DNA of 11,433 nt, taken from contig CAMVJF010000035.1 in the NCBI GenBank assembly GCA_947167725.1, positions 1-11,433 on the forward strand, read 5' to 3'. Positions within the stretch are counted from its first letter, which is position 1. Each line of letters starts with the position of its first letter. The notes below the pieces were generated by a model. That model made no database searches and was not told the DNA's origin. It saw only the letters and a list, made by a program, of their open reading frames with translations. Origin of the DNA: an uncultured Clostridia bacterium (lineage in GTDB: Bacteria; Bacillota; Clostridia; Oscillospirales; Oscillospiraceae). Of this stretch, positions 1 through 8,031 are shown piece by piece. The translations under genes were made by a program, and so were the position numbers.

Positions 1-1
1 C

Positions 2-487
2 CTGAGCGAAAAAAACGTCCGGCTCTTCACCGCTCACCGCGTCTATTCGCCCGCCGAGCTGCGCGCACGCTATGAGATCAAGCTCGAGGCCTATAACAAA
101 GTCATGTGCATCGAGGCGCAGACCATGGTCAACATGGTCTGGAAGGACATCCTTCCGGCGGTCAGCGCCCATACCGCCTCGCTTGCGGCCGCGGCTCTTT
201 CCAAGGAGGCGCTCGGCGCCGGGATCGATACGTCCTATGAGCGAGGGACGAGCGCGAAGCTCAGCGCGCTCATCCGCGAAACAAGCGAGTGCGCCGAGAG
301 AGTGAAGAGCGCATGCGAGAAGGTGCGCGCCGAGAAGGACGCGCTGCGCGCCGCCCGCGGCTATCACGACGAGGTCATTCCCTGCATGGACGCCCTGCGC
401 CGCGCCGTCGATGCGATGGAGATCAAATGCGAGCGCGGGATCTGGCCCTATCCGACCTACGGCGATATCCTCTTCAGCGTCAAATGA
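2..487 (+). CDS. glnN: Type III glutamine synthetase, C-terminal part (5' end outside window)
   Basis: This frame is open from the left edge and encodes the last 161 residues of a type III glutamine synthetase, a cytoplasmic enzyme that makes glutamine from glutamate, ammonia and ATP. Full-length family members are about 700 residues, so some three quarters of the gene lies to the left. Recognition rests on the characteristic C-terminal helical region: a stretch with ARYEIKLEAYNK and IEAQTM, then KDILPAVSAHT (fragment residues 48-58), a long charged helix region, and the family's closing motif WPYPTYGDILFSV. The ATP and glutamate sites lie in the missing part and cannot be checked. The gene ends in TGA and is followed 24 bp later by a strong terminator hairpin. 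Neighbours give no sign of a nitrogen operon. The family call is firm; the symbol is used by analogy and such genes are also named glnA or glnA3. Confidence 0.93.
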   Translation: MSEKNVRLFTAHRVYSPAELRARYEIKLEAYNKVMCIEAQTMVNMVWKDILPAVSAHTASLAAAALSKEALGAGIDTSYERGTSAKLSALIRETSECAERVKSACEKVRAEKDALRAARGYHDEVIPCMDALRRAVDAMEIKCERGIWPYPTYGDILFSVK

Positions 488-511
488 TGCGGTCTGCCTG
501 ACCGAAAAGAA

Positions 512-548
512 AAACGTGCGGAGCCTTGCTCCGCACGTTTGGTTTTTT
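512..548. terminator. Bidirectional intrinsic terminator between glnN and degV
   Basis: A perfect 12-bp inverted repeat (512-523 with 529-540; arm AAACGTGCGGAG) has a 5-nt loop and is followed on the + strand by GG and six T residues (543-548). On the - strand the same stem is followed by a U-rich tract, from the A-rich 505-511. It sits between the stop codons of two convergent genes, so it probably ends both transcripts. Confidence 0.9.
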
Positions 549-555
549 ATGGATC

Positions 556-1404
556 TTATTCGTTGAGGAACAGCACGCCCAGCGTTTTCGGTCCACAGTG
601 AGAGGCGATCGTACAGCCGGCGGTCGTATGGTGGACCTCCTTGACCTCGATCAGGGAGCGTACCAGAGCTTCGAGCTCGTCGAGCACGGCTTGGTCGATC
701 TCACCGGAGTTGGTGATGAACACATGCCCCGGACGGACCGACTTGCCCTCGAGGCGCTCGGTGATGTACTGCCGGTAGACCGAGACGATGTGCCCGCGGT
801 ATTTTTTGTAGACGCCCAGCTTGCCGCCGCCCATCTCGAGCGCTGGCTTGAGATGCAGCAGATTCGCGCCCAGCGCGGCGACGCCCGAGCAGCGGCCGCC
901 CTTCCACATGAATTCCAGTGTGTCGAGCACGAAACTGGTGTCTACCTTGTCGGTGAGAGAGGAGATGTGCGCAGCGATCTCCTCGGCGTCCATCCCTCTG
1001 TCGCGGCACTCGGCAGCCTCGATCACGAGCAGGCCCACACCGGTCGAGAGCATGCGGCTGTCGACGGGGTATACGCCGTCGAGTTCCTGCGCGGCGATGC
1101 AGGCGGTGGAAAAGGAGCTGGAAAGCTCGGAGCTGATATCGAGATGCACGACCTCACAGCCGGCGTCCACAAAAGGACGGAAAAAGTCGAGAAACTGCTG
1201 GACCGACGGCGCGGAGGTTTTCGGCAGCGTACCGTCCTGATGGTAGCGGCGGTACATGTCTTCGGGTGTGAACGCATGTCCGTCGTAAAAGCTGTCCTCA
1301 CCGAGCAGGATGGTGAGCGGGATCGTCCGGATCTGATAGCGTTCCAGCAGCTCCGGGGAAAGATCGCAGGTACTGTCCGCGGTGATGACGACCGGCTTGT
1401 TCAT
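556..1404 (-). CDS. DegV family fatty-acid-binding protein (FakB-like)
   Basis: This encodes a 282-residue protein of the DegV family, cytoplasmic lipid carriers that hold a single fatty acid; the studied members (FakB) present it to the kinase FakA for phosphorylation and entry into phospholipid synthesis. Family marks are the N-terminal ADSTCDLSPEL (residues 9-19), KTSAPS (62-67), the serine-rich ISSELSSSFS (90-99), WKGGRCSG (167-174) and the C-terminal HCGPKTLGVLF (269-279). Length fits the family (about 280). The open frame reaches position 1470, but the start at 1404 is preferred: AAGGGGG lies 10 nt upstream (1415-1421), a strong promoter lies at 1442-1470 so the longer start could not be on that transcript, and DegV proteins usually begin just before this motif. 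No fakA is in view. Which fatty acid it binds cannot be told from the sequence. Confidence 0.93.
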   Translation of the reverse strand: MNKPVVITADSTCDLSPELLERYQIRTIPLTILLGEDSFYDGHAFTPEDMYRRYHQDGTLPKTSAPSVQQFLDFFRPFVDAGCEVVHLDISSELSSSFSTACIAAQELDGVYPVDSRMLSTGVGLLVIEAAECRDRGMDAEEIAAHISSLTDKVDTSFVLDTLEFMWKGGRCSGVAALGANLLHLKPALEMGGGKLGVYKKYRGHIVSVYRQYITERLEGKSVRPGHVFITNSGEIDQAVLDELEALVRSLIEVKEVHHTTAGCTIASHCGPKTLGVLFLNE

Positions 1405-1441
1405 GGTAAGGGTGCCCCCTTGAATGAATAGTGTATATTTT

Positions 1442-1470
1442 ATTATAGCATCCGCAGTGCAAAAGGGCAA
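1442..1470 (-). promoter_or_regulatory. Sigma-A-type promoter of degV
   Basis: Reading the - strand, a -35 box TTGCCC (1470-1465) and a perfect -10 box TATAAT (1447-1442) are separated by 17 nt. A TGC just before the -10 gives an extended -10 element. Transcription would start near 1435, about 30 nt before the degV start codon at 1404. Confidence 0.85.
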
Positions 1471-1497
1471 GAATCAAATTGCTTCGCGCTTTTCTCC

Positions 1498-1526
1498 TTG
1501 CAAAGCAGAAGAAATTGTATGATAAT
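1498..1526 (+). promoter_or_regulatory. Sigma-A-type promoter of tatD
   Basis: TTGCAA (1498-1503) and GATAAT (1521-1526) are separated by 17 nt, placing transcription start near 1533, about 25 nt before the tatD start codon. It points away from the degV promoter; the two -35 boxes are 27 bp apart. Confidence 0.75.
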
Positions 1527-1558
1527 GAAGCCAATCGACAGGAAGGGAAGCGAGAGAG

Positions 1559-2311
1559 TTGATCTTCGATACCCATGCGCATTATGATTCCGGCGCCTTC
1601 AACGCCGACCGGGAAGAGGTCCTGGCCTCCATGCCGCGGAAGGGCGTGGGGCTGATCCTGAACCCCGGCTGCGAGGAACAAAGCTCCCGAGCCGCTCTTG
1701 CGCTGGCGGAGAAGTTTCCCTTCGTCTACGCCGCGGTGGGCATCCACCCCGAGGATATGGAGGGCGAGCGCCTCGACGCCATCCGCGCGCTCGCCGCGCA
1801 TGAGAAATGCGTCGCAATCGGCGAGATCGGACTGGACTATTACTGGGACGCGTCGCACAAGGAAGAGCAGAAGGAGCTCTTCGCCGCGCAGCTCGCGCTT
1901 GCCTGCGAGCTCTCGCTGCCAGTGATCGTCCACGACCGCGAGGCGCACGGCGACAGTCTCGAACTCATCCGCCGCTTCCCGGAGGCGCGCGGCGTGTTCC
2001 ACTGCTTTTCCGGCAGCGCCGAGATGGCGCAGGAGCTGCTGCGGCGCGGCTGGTATCTCGGCTTCGACGGCCCCGTGACTTACAAGAACGCGCGCAGGGC
2101 GATCGAGGTCCTGGAGATCACGCCGCCCGAACGCATCCTCGTCGAGACCGACAGCCCCTATATGACCCCGGTCCCGCTGCGCGGCAAGCGCAACGATTCA
2201 TCTAACTTGGTTTACATAATACAGAAGATCGCGGAGCTCAAGGGTCTGCCGCCGGAAGAGCTCGAAGAGATCACCTGGGCCAACGGCAAGCGCCTTTTCG
2301 GGATCGAATAA
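1559..2311 (+). CDS. tatD: TatD family metal-dependent hydrolase (DNase)
   Basis: This is a 250-residue TatD-family enzyme, a cytoplasmic TIM-barrel metallohydrolase; characterised members are metal-dependent DNases, including 3'-5' exonucleases. All expected metal ligands are visible: the DTHAH motif (His6, His8), Glu89 in GEIGLDYY, His125 in VIVHDRE, His148 in FHCFSG and Asp198 in ETDSPYM. Length is typical (about 255). The start codon is TTG at 1559, which puts Met directly before the conserved IFDTHAHYD opening; no in-frame ATG lies close upstream, and AGGAAGGG (1540-1547) is 11 nt before it. Its own promoter lies at 1498-1526. It is transcribed alone: degV diverges from it and capA converges on it, and a terminator begins 1 bp after its stop. 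In many Firmicutes tatD sits beside metG, which is absent here. It could equally be named ycfH or yabD; the precise substrate is not evident. Confidence 0.95.
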   Translation: MIFDTHAHYDSGAFNADREEVLASMPRKGVGLILNPGCEEQSSRAALALAEKFPFVYAAVGIHPEDMEGERLDAIRALAAHEKCVAIGEIGLDYYWDASHKEEQKELFAAQLALACELSLPVIVHDREAHGDSLELIRRFPEARGVFHCFSGSAEMAQELLRRGWYLGFDGPVTYKNARRAIEVLEITPPERILVETDSPYMTPVPLRGKRNDSSNLVYIIQKIAELKGLPPEELEEITWANGKRLFGIE

Positions 2312-2351
2312 AAAAGAACGGGATCGACGATCCCGTTCTTTTGCCTTTTTT
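2312..2351. terminator. Bidirectional intrinsic terminator between tatD and capA
   Basis: A perfect 14-bp inverted repeat (2312-2325 with 2329-2342; arm AAAAGAACGGGATC) has a 3-nt loop. On the + strand the stem ends in TTTT, then GCC and six T (2346-2351). On the - strand it ends in TTTT followed by TTATT. It lies between the convergent stop codons of tatD (2309-2311) and the CapA-family gene (2353-2351) and touches both. Confidence 0.85.
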
Positions 2352-3580
2352 CAGCCGTGCTGGTTGTGCCAGTTGGTGTAATCCGCCTGCCCGTCTGGGC
2401 CGTCATAGGTCCCGTCGATCTTGCTCAGCGCACGGGCGTAGTCCTCTGTTCCTTCCTCATAGGGCGTCGGACGAAAATCGTTGTAGTCGACGTAGCGTCC
2501 GCGCACATTGGAGGCGAGATTCGGATTCGTCACGGGCAGACTGCTGACACAGCAGGGGATGATATCATAGCCTTCGATGCTGACGGTGCCGTCGGCGTCG
2601 CGGCGTACGGACATTTGTACAATGGCGGTGTCCTGATCAGAGGGCATGGATGAGCCTCCGAATACAAAGTTGCCCATCGAGTGCATGATGATGCCGCCGT
2701 TATACTCCTCGATCGGCTGGAGGCAGTGAGGATGCGAGCCGTAGATGATATCGGCGCCCTCGTCGATGCAGCGGCGGCAGATCTCGCAGGCCTCCGGCGT
2801 CTTTTTCTCGGGGTAATAGTTCAACTCGATGCCCATGTGGAAGGCACAGATAATGAGATCGGGGTTTTCCGCTTTCATCGCGCGGATCGCGTCCAGCGCC
2901 TTCCCCTCGTCCGGGCGGAAGTCGCCGGAGGGATGGGCATTGCTGAACTGGCAGTAGATTCCGAGCCGCAGGCCGTTCGGCGTGGTGACGATCTTCCACT
3001 CGTCGTTCTTGCCGAAAGCGACGCCATACTGTTCGAGGGTTGCCCAGGTATCGCGCTTGCCCGCCTCGTGGAAGTCGTCGGTGTGGTTGTTCGCCGTCGT
3101 GACAAAGTCAACGCCGCCTTCCAGCAGAATGTTGGCGGATGTGGTCGGCGCCCGGAAGGAGAAATACTCGATCGAGCTCAGACGCTGATCGGAGAAGGTG
3201 CATTCCAGATTGCCGATGGTATACTCGTCGTCACGGAAATAATGCGCAACGTTCGTGAAGGGATATGAAAAATCTCCGTTCATCGTTTTCTCAAAGTTCA
3301 CCGGCACGCCGGGAGACCCCGTCAGCGTCAGATCGCCGATGAACGAGAGAATAAAGCTCTCCGGCTCGGGCTCGGGCGTGGGCTCCGGCGTGGGTTCGGG
3401 CGTCGGCTCCGGCGTCTCGTGCACGGGAGGAGGCGTCGCCTCGCTCTGCGCAGGCGTGGGCGCGGCCGTCACAAGGATCTCCGCGGCCGGACCCTGCAGA
3501 CCGACGAAGCGAAGATAGAGCAGCGCTCCCAGCAGCACCGCCGCGAAGAAGATAATCAGCGTTTTAAGAACTTTAGACAT
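2351..3580 (-). CDS. Membrane-anchored CapA-family protein (PGA_cap metallophosphatase fold)
   Basis: This encodes a 409-residue protein with one N-terminal hydrophobic segment (residues 7-24) after a short basic start, suggesting a signal anchor and an extracytoplasmic domain. A low-complexity linker follows (about 40-75), rich in Pro, Glu and Thr with repeated PEPT units. The rest is a CapA (PGA_cap) domain of the calcineurin-like phosphoesterase fold: IGDLTLTG (81-88), NLECTF (124-129), ANNHTDDF (163-170), AFHMGIE (246-252), GSHPHCLQP (281-289) and GNFVFGG (303-309). CapA was first described in poly-gamma-glutamate capsule export, but stand-alone clostridial homologues are mostly uncharacterised, so no substrate is claimed. 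The open frame extends to 3691, but the start at 3580 is chosen: AGAGG lies 9 nt upstream and the protein then begins with a proper signal anchor. The longer start at 3691 would lie inside the hppA terminator, upstream of this gene's promoter. No capB or capC is present. Confidence 0.88.
   Translation of the reverse strand: MSKVLKTLIIFFAAVLLGALLYLRFVGLQGPAAEILVTAAPTPAQSEATPPPVHETPEPTPEPTPEPTPEPEPESFILSFIGDLTLTGSPGVPVNFEKTMNGDFSYPFTNVAHYFRDDEYTIGNLECTFSDQRLSSIEYFSFRAPTTSANILLEGGVDFVTTANNHTDDFHEAGKRDTWATLEQYGVAFGKNDEWKIVTTPNGLRLGIYCQFSNAHPSGDFRPDEGKALDAIRAMKAENPDLIICAFHMGIELNYYPEKKTPEACEICRRCIDEGADIIYGSHPHCLQPIEEYNGGIIMHSMGNFVFGGSSMPSDQDTAIVQMSVRRDADGTVSIEGYDIIPCCVSSLPVTNPNLASNVRGRYVDYNDFRPTPYEEGTEDYARALSKIDGTYDGPDGQADYTNWHNQHG
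3372..3419 (-). repeat. Four 12-bp tandem repeats encoding the Pro-Glu-Thr linker
   Basis: Four imperfect 12-bp units (3372-3383, 3384-3395, 3396-3407, 3408-3419) alternate between TCGGGCGTGGGC-like and TCCGGCGTGGGT-like forms on the + strand. On the coding strand they give repeated Pro-Glu-Pro-Thr. Twelve bp is a whole number of codons, so gain or loss of a unit would change linker length without breaking the frame. Confidence 0.85.
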
Positions 3581-3614
3581 CGAAACAAACCTCTGCGGAA
3601 ACATCAACGGAGCT

Positions 3615-3643
3615 ATTATAATGAAGTTTTCCCCGGAAAGCAA
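3615..3643 (-). promoter_or_regulatory. Sigma-A-type promoter of the CapA-family gene
   Basis: On the - strand TTGCTT (3643-3638) and a perfect TATAAT (3620-3615) are 17 nt apart, placing transcription start near 3608, about 28 nt before the start codon at 3580. It lies just past the T-tract of the hppA terminator, so capA can be expressed independently of hppA. Confidence 0.82.
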
Positions 3644-3653
3644 GAGAACAAGC

Positions 3654-3704
3654 AAAAAAATAAAAAAAGAATAAGCGGAGGTCTCCGGCACGGGAGACCT
3701 CCGC
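3654..3704 (-). terminator. Intrinsic terminator of hppA
   Basis: A perfect 12-bp inverted repeat (3675-3686 with 3693-3704; arm GCGGAGGTCTCC) with a 6-nt loop is followed on the - strand by a long U-rich tract, seen as the A-rich run 3654-3674. It begins about 20 bp after the hppA stop codon. It would insulate capA from hppA transcription. Confidence 0.92.
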
Positions 3705-3724
3705 GGAGGATCGTTTCGAGAGGA

Positions 3725-5710
<1,986 letters not shown>

Positions 5711-5768
5711 GATTCCGCTCTCCTTGAAGAAAAACTTAAAAAGAGAATCTCTTCTCTTCCTTTTGTGT

Positions 5769-5797
5769 ATTTTACACGATAAAGCCCGGTAATTCAA
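5769..5797 (-). promoter_or_regulatory. Sigma-A-type promoter of hppA
   Basis: On the - strand TTGAAT (5797-5792) and TAAAAT (5774-5769) are 17 nt apart. Transcription would start near 5762, giving a leader of about 52 nt with no clear riboswitch. This rules out the upstream ATG at 5815. Confidence 0.75.
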
Positions 5798-6008
5798 GGA
5801 AAAAGACAAGCTCAATCATGCACAATCCACAAATTTATGGAAAACAACAAAAACAAAAAGCCTGTATTGTGCGATTTTGTCAAGATGCACAAGCCCCGGC
5901 GCGGGGCTGCATCCCGCTGCGCGAAGGAGGCAGAGGGGCGGAGGCTGCCCCCGGGCGCGGGGACGTAAAAAAATGTAAGAGTCCGGCCGCTTTTTTCTCG
6001 CTCTCAAC
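5798..6008. other. Intergenic region between the divergent hppA and glgB promoters
   Basis: About 210 bp lie between the two promoters, within a 402-bp gene-free gap (5711-6112). The left third (to about 5890) is AT-rich. The middle (about 5891-5967) is very GC-rich with short inverted repeats, the clearest at 5884-5913, and GGGGC (5936-5940) followed 7 nt later by GCCCC. The right end has an A-run and a T-run without a convincing terminator stem. Short open frames on both strands (about 63 codons) lack a ribosome binding site and recognisable features. I recognise no RNA gene, riboswitch or operator. Confidence 0.5.
5884..5913. repeat. Imperfect inverted repeat upstream of the glgB promoter
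   Basis: AGCCCCG (5892-5898) pairs with CGGGGCT (5902-5908) across a 3-nt spacer, and the stem can continue with GATGC (5884-5888) and GCATC (5909-5913) around a 3-nt bulge, giving 12 pairs in all. No T-tract follows on either strand, so it is not an intrinsic terminator. It may be an operator or part of a structured RNA, or it may mean nothing. Confidence 0.55.
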
Positions 6009-6037
6009 TTGACGATATGTGGAAAAATAGATAAAAT
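6009..6037 (+). promoter_or_regulatory. Sigma-A-type promoter of the glgB-glgA-GH13 operon
   Basis: TTGACG (6009-6014) and TAAAAT (6032-6037) are 17 nt apart, close to consensus. Transcription would start near 6044, leaving a leader of about 69 nt before glgB. This excludes the in-frame ATG at 6041 as a start. No other promoter is obvious before glgA or the GH13 gene, so this probably drives all three. Confidence 0.85.
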
Positions 6038-6112
6038 AAAATGAACGGGACAGTGAGGGACAACAAAGCCGATGGCGCCGCAGCTCCCTCCCCGGGAAAA
6101 AGGAGAACGGGT

Positions 6113-8014
6113 ATGGACAATAAGCTGTTACAGTTTATCCCGCGTGACGATATCTACCTTTTCAATACCGGCAACGCGCAGAAGGCCTGGCTCAGCTTCG
6201 GCTGCCGCTATATCCAGGAGCTCGGCATGCACCGTTTCCTCGTCTGGGCGCCGAACGCCGGGGGCGTCAGCGTTGTGGGCGATTTCAACGGCTGGAATCC
6301 GGACGCCACGCCCATGGAATGGGTCGAGGGCGGCGTCTGGGCGGCCTTTGTCGGGAATATCGGCGAGGGCGCACTGTACAAATACGCCGTGAAGCAGGCC
6401 AGCGGCGCTGTCGTCCTGAAGTCGGACCCCTTCGCCGCCTGGGCGCAGAACGGCAGCGACAATGCCTCGCTGGTCTACGACGGCGGATTCGACTGGACGG
6501 ACGGGGAGTATATGGCCCGCCGCGCTCAGCGCGATTTCCTGCGCGCGCCGATGAGCATCTATGAGCTGCACGCCGGCTCGTGGAAGGACTTTTCCAATAC
6601 CAGACCGCAGTACAGCGAGCTCGGCGAGATGCTCGCGGACTACTGCCGTGACATGGGCTATACCCATGTCGAGCTCCTGCCTCTCATGGAGTATCCCTTT
6701 GACGCGTCCTGGGGCTATCAGGTCACGGGCTATTACGCGCCGACCTCCCGCTACGGCAAGCCCTCCGACTTCGCCTATCTTGTCGACCGGCTGCACCGCG
6801 ACAACATCGGCGTCATCATGGACTGGGTCCCCGCGCACTTCCCGCGCGACGAGCACGGTCTGGCCAGCTTCGACGGCACGCCGCTGTTCGAGTGCAAGGA
6901 GCGCCGCATGGCCGAGCATCCCGAGTGGGGCACGCTGATCTTTGACTACGCCTCCCCCCAAGTGCAGAGCTTCCTTGTCTCCTCGGCCTGCAAGTTTTTT
7001 GAGGAGTTCCATATCGACGGCATCCGCGTCGACGCGGTCAGCTCGATGCTCTATCTCAACTACGCGCGCCGTGACGGCGAGTACACGCCCAACCGGGATG
7101 GAGGTTATGTAAACCTCGACGCCGTCGACTTCCTGCGCAAGCTCAACAGCACCGTGCTGGTGAACTACCCCGGCGCGATCACCATTGCCGAGGAATCCAC
7201 CGCCTTTCCGCTGATCACCGCGCCGCCTGAGAACGGCGGTCTCGGCTTCTGCTTCAAGTGGGACATGGGCTTCATGCATGACACGCTGGACTACATGCAC
7301 CTCGACCCCTATTTCCGCAGCTATAACCACGATCGCCTGACCTTCTCGATGATGTACACCTTCTCCGAGAATTACATACTGGCCTATTCCCATGACGAGG
7401 TCGTGCACGGCAAGCTCTCGATGCTCAACAAGATGAGCGGCGACTACTGGCAGAAATTCGCCTCCCTGCGCGCGCTCTACGGCTATCAGTTTGCCCACCC
7501 GGGCAAAAAGCTGACCTTCATGGGCGGCGAGTTCGGCCAGTTCATCGAATGGAACTGGAAACAGCAGCTCGACTGGCTTCTGCTGGACTATCCCAAGCAC
7601 GAGGCCCTGCGGCAGTATTGCCGCGAGCTCAACCGCCTCTATACCTCCGAGGAGGCGATGTACCGCTGCGACAATTCCTGGGACGGCTTCCGCTGGCTCA
7701 ACGTCAACGACCGCGACCGCAGCACGATCGCCTTCCTGCGCACCTATCCCGGGGCGAAGGAGGGGCTCGTCTGCGTCTGCAACTTCACCCCCAACGTTTA
7801 CTACGGCTTCGTGATCGGCCTGCCGCAGCCCGGAACGCTCCGGGAGATCCTCAACAGCGACGACGAGCGTTTCGGCGGCGGCGGCGTCCGCAACGCAGGC
7901 GTGATCCACAGCCTCGACAGCGGCTTTTTCGACATGAAGTACTCCGCCGAGCTTACCGTACCGCCCCTGTCCTGCGTCTACTACCGCTACAGGATCAAAA
8001 AACATCATAAGTGA
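6113..8014 (+). CDS. glgB: 1,4-alpha-glucan branching enzyme
   Basis: This 633-residue cytoplasmic enzyme cuts alpha-1,4-glucan chains and rejoins them as alpha-1,6 branches in glycogen. An N-terminal carbohydrate-binding CBM48 module contains RFLVWAPNAGGVSVVGDFNGW (41-61). The GH13 barrel follows, with GYTHVELLPLMEYPFDASWGYQ at 182-203, region I DWVPAHF (237-243), region II DGIRVDAV with nucleophile Asp307, region III ITIAEEST with acid/base Glu360, and region IV YSHDEV with Asp428. A C-terminal beta domain ends the protein. It lacks the extra N-terminal module of the 728-residue E. coli enzyme. The frame is open from ATG 6041, but the start at 6113 is chosen: AGGAG (6101-6105) is 7 nt upstream, and the promoter places transcription start after 6041. 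glgA follows after 17 bp in the same operon. Function is clear from the branching-enzyme-specific motifs. Confidence 0.96.
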   Translation: MDNKLLQFIPRDDIYLFNTGNAQKAWLSFGCRYIQELGMHRFLVWAPNAGGVSVVGDFNGWNPDATPMEWVEGGVWAAFVGNIGEGALYKYAVKQASGAVVLKSDPFAAWAQNGSDNASLVYDGGFDWTDGEYMARRAQRDFLRAPMSIYELHAGSWKDFSNTRPQYSELGEMLADYCRDMGYTHVELLPLMEYPFDASWGYQVTGYYAPTSRYGKPSDFAYLVDRLHRDNIGVIMDWVPAHFPRDEHGLASFDGTPLFECKERRMAEHPEWGTLIFDYASPQVQSFLVSSACKFFEEFHIDGIRVDAVSSMLYLNYARRDGEYTPNRDGGYVNLDAVDFLRKLNSTVLVNYPGAITIAEESTAFPLITAPPENGGLGFCFKWDMGFMHDTLDYMHLDPYFRSYNHDRLTFSMMYTFSENYILAYSHDEVVHGKLSMLNKMSGDYWQKFASLRALYGYQFAHPGKKLTFMGGEFGQFIEWNWKQQLDWLLLDYPKHEALRQYCRELNRLYTSEEAMYRCDNSWDGFRWLNVNDRDRSTIAFLRTYPGAKEGLVCVCNFTPNVYYGFVIGLPQPGTLREILNSDDERFGGGGVRNAGVIHSLDSGFFDMKYSAELTVPPLSCVYYRYRIKKHHK

Positions 8015-8031
8015 TATGAGAGGATGAAAAC

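Noticed and set aside
3372..3419. Tandem 12-bp repeats as a CRISPR array
   Set aside because: The units are contiguous with no spacers, lie inside a coding frame and encode a Pro-Glu-Thr linker.
5926..5966. G-rich stretch as a G-quadruplex
   Set aside because: Only about three runs of three or more G occur on one strand; a two-tetrad form cannot be excluded but is weak.
5968..5997. A-run followed by a T-run as a terminator
   Set aside because: The sequence before the T-run offers no stable GC stem, and no gene on the + strand ends upstream of it.
5816..6012. Small overlapping open frames (63-64 codons) on both strands in the hppA-glgB gap
   Set aside because: There is no ribosome binding site and no recognisable protein feature, and the two frames cover the same bases.
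5820..6026. DnaA-box-like words (such as AATCCACA and, on the - strand, TTTTCCACA)
   Set aside because: They are imperfect, few and irregularly spaced, with no dnaA or dnaN nearby, so there is no case for an origin.
6041..6112. Upstream in-frame ATG of glgB adding 24 residues
   Set aside because: It lies at or before the predicted transcription start and has no ribosome binding site, whereas the ATG at 6113 has AGGAG at the right distance.
6128..8008. Long antisense open frame (626 codons) opposite glgB
   Set aside because: It mirrors the GC-rich codon pattern of glgB, has no recognisable domain and is a typical shadow; glgB on the + strand has all catalytic motifs.
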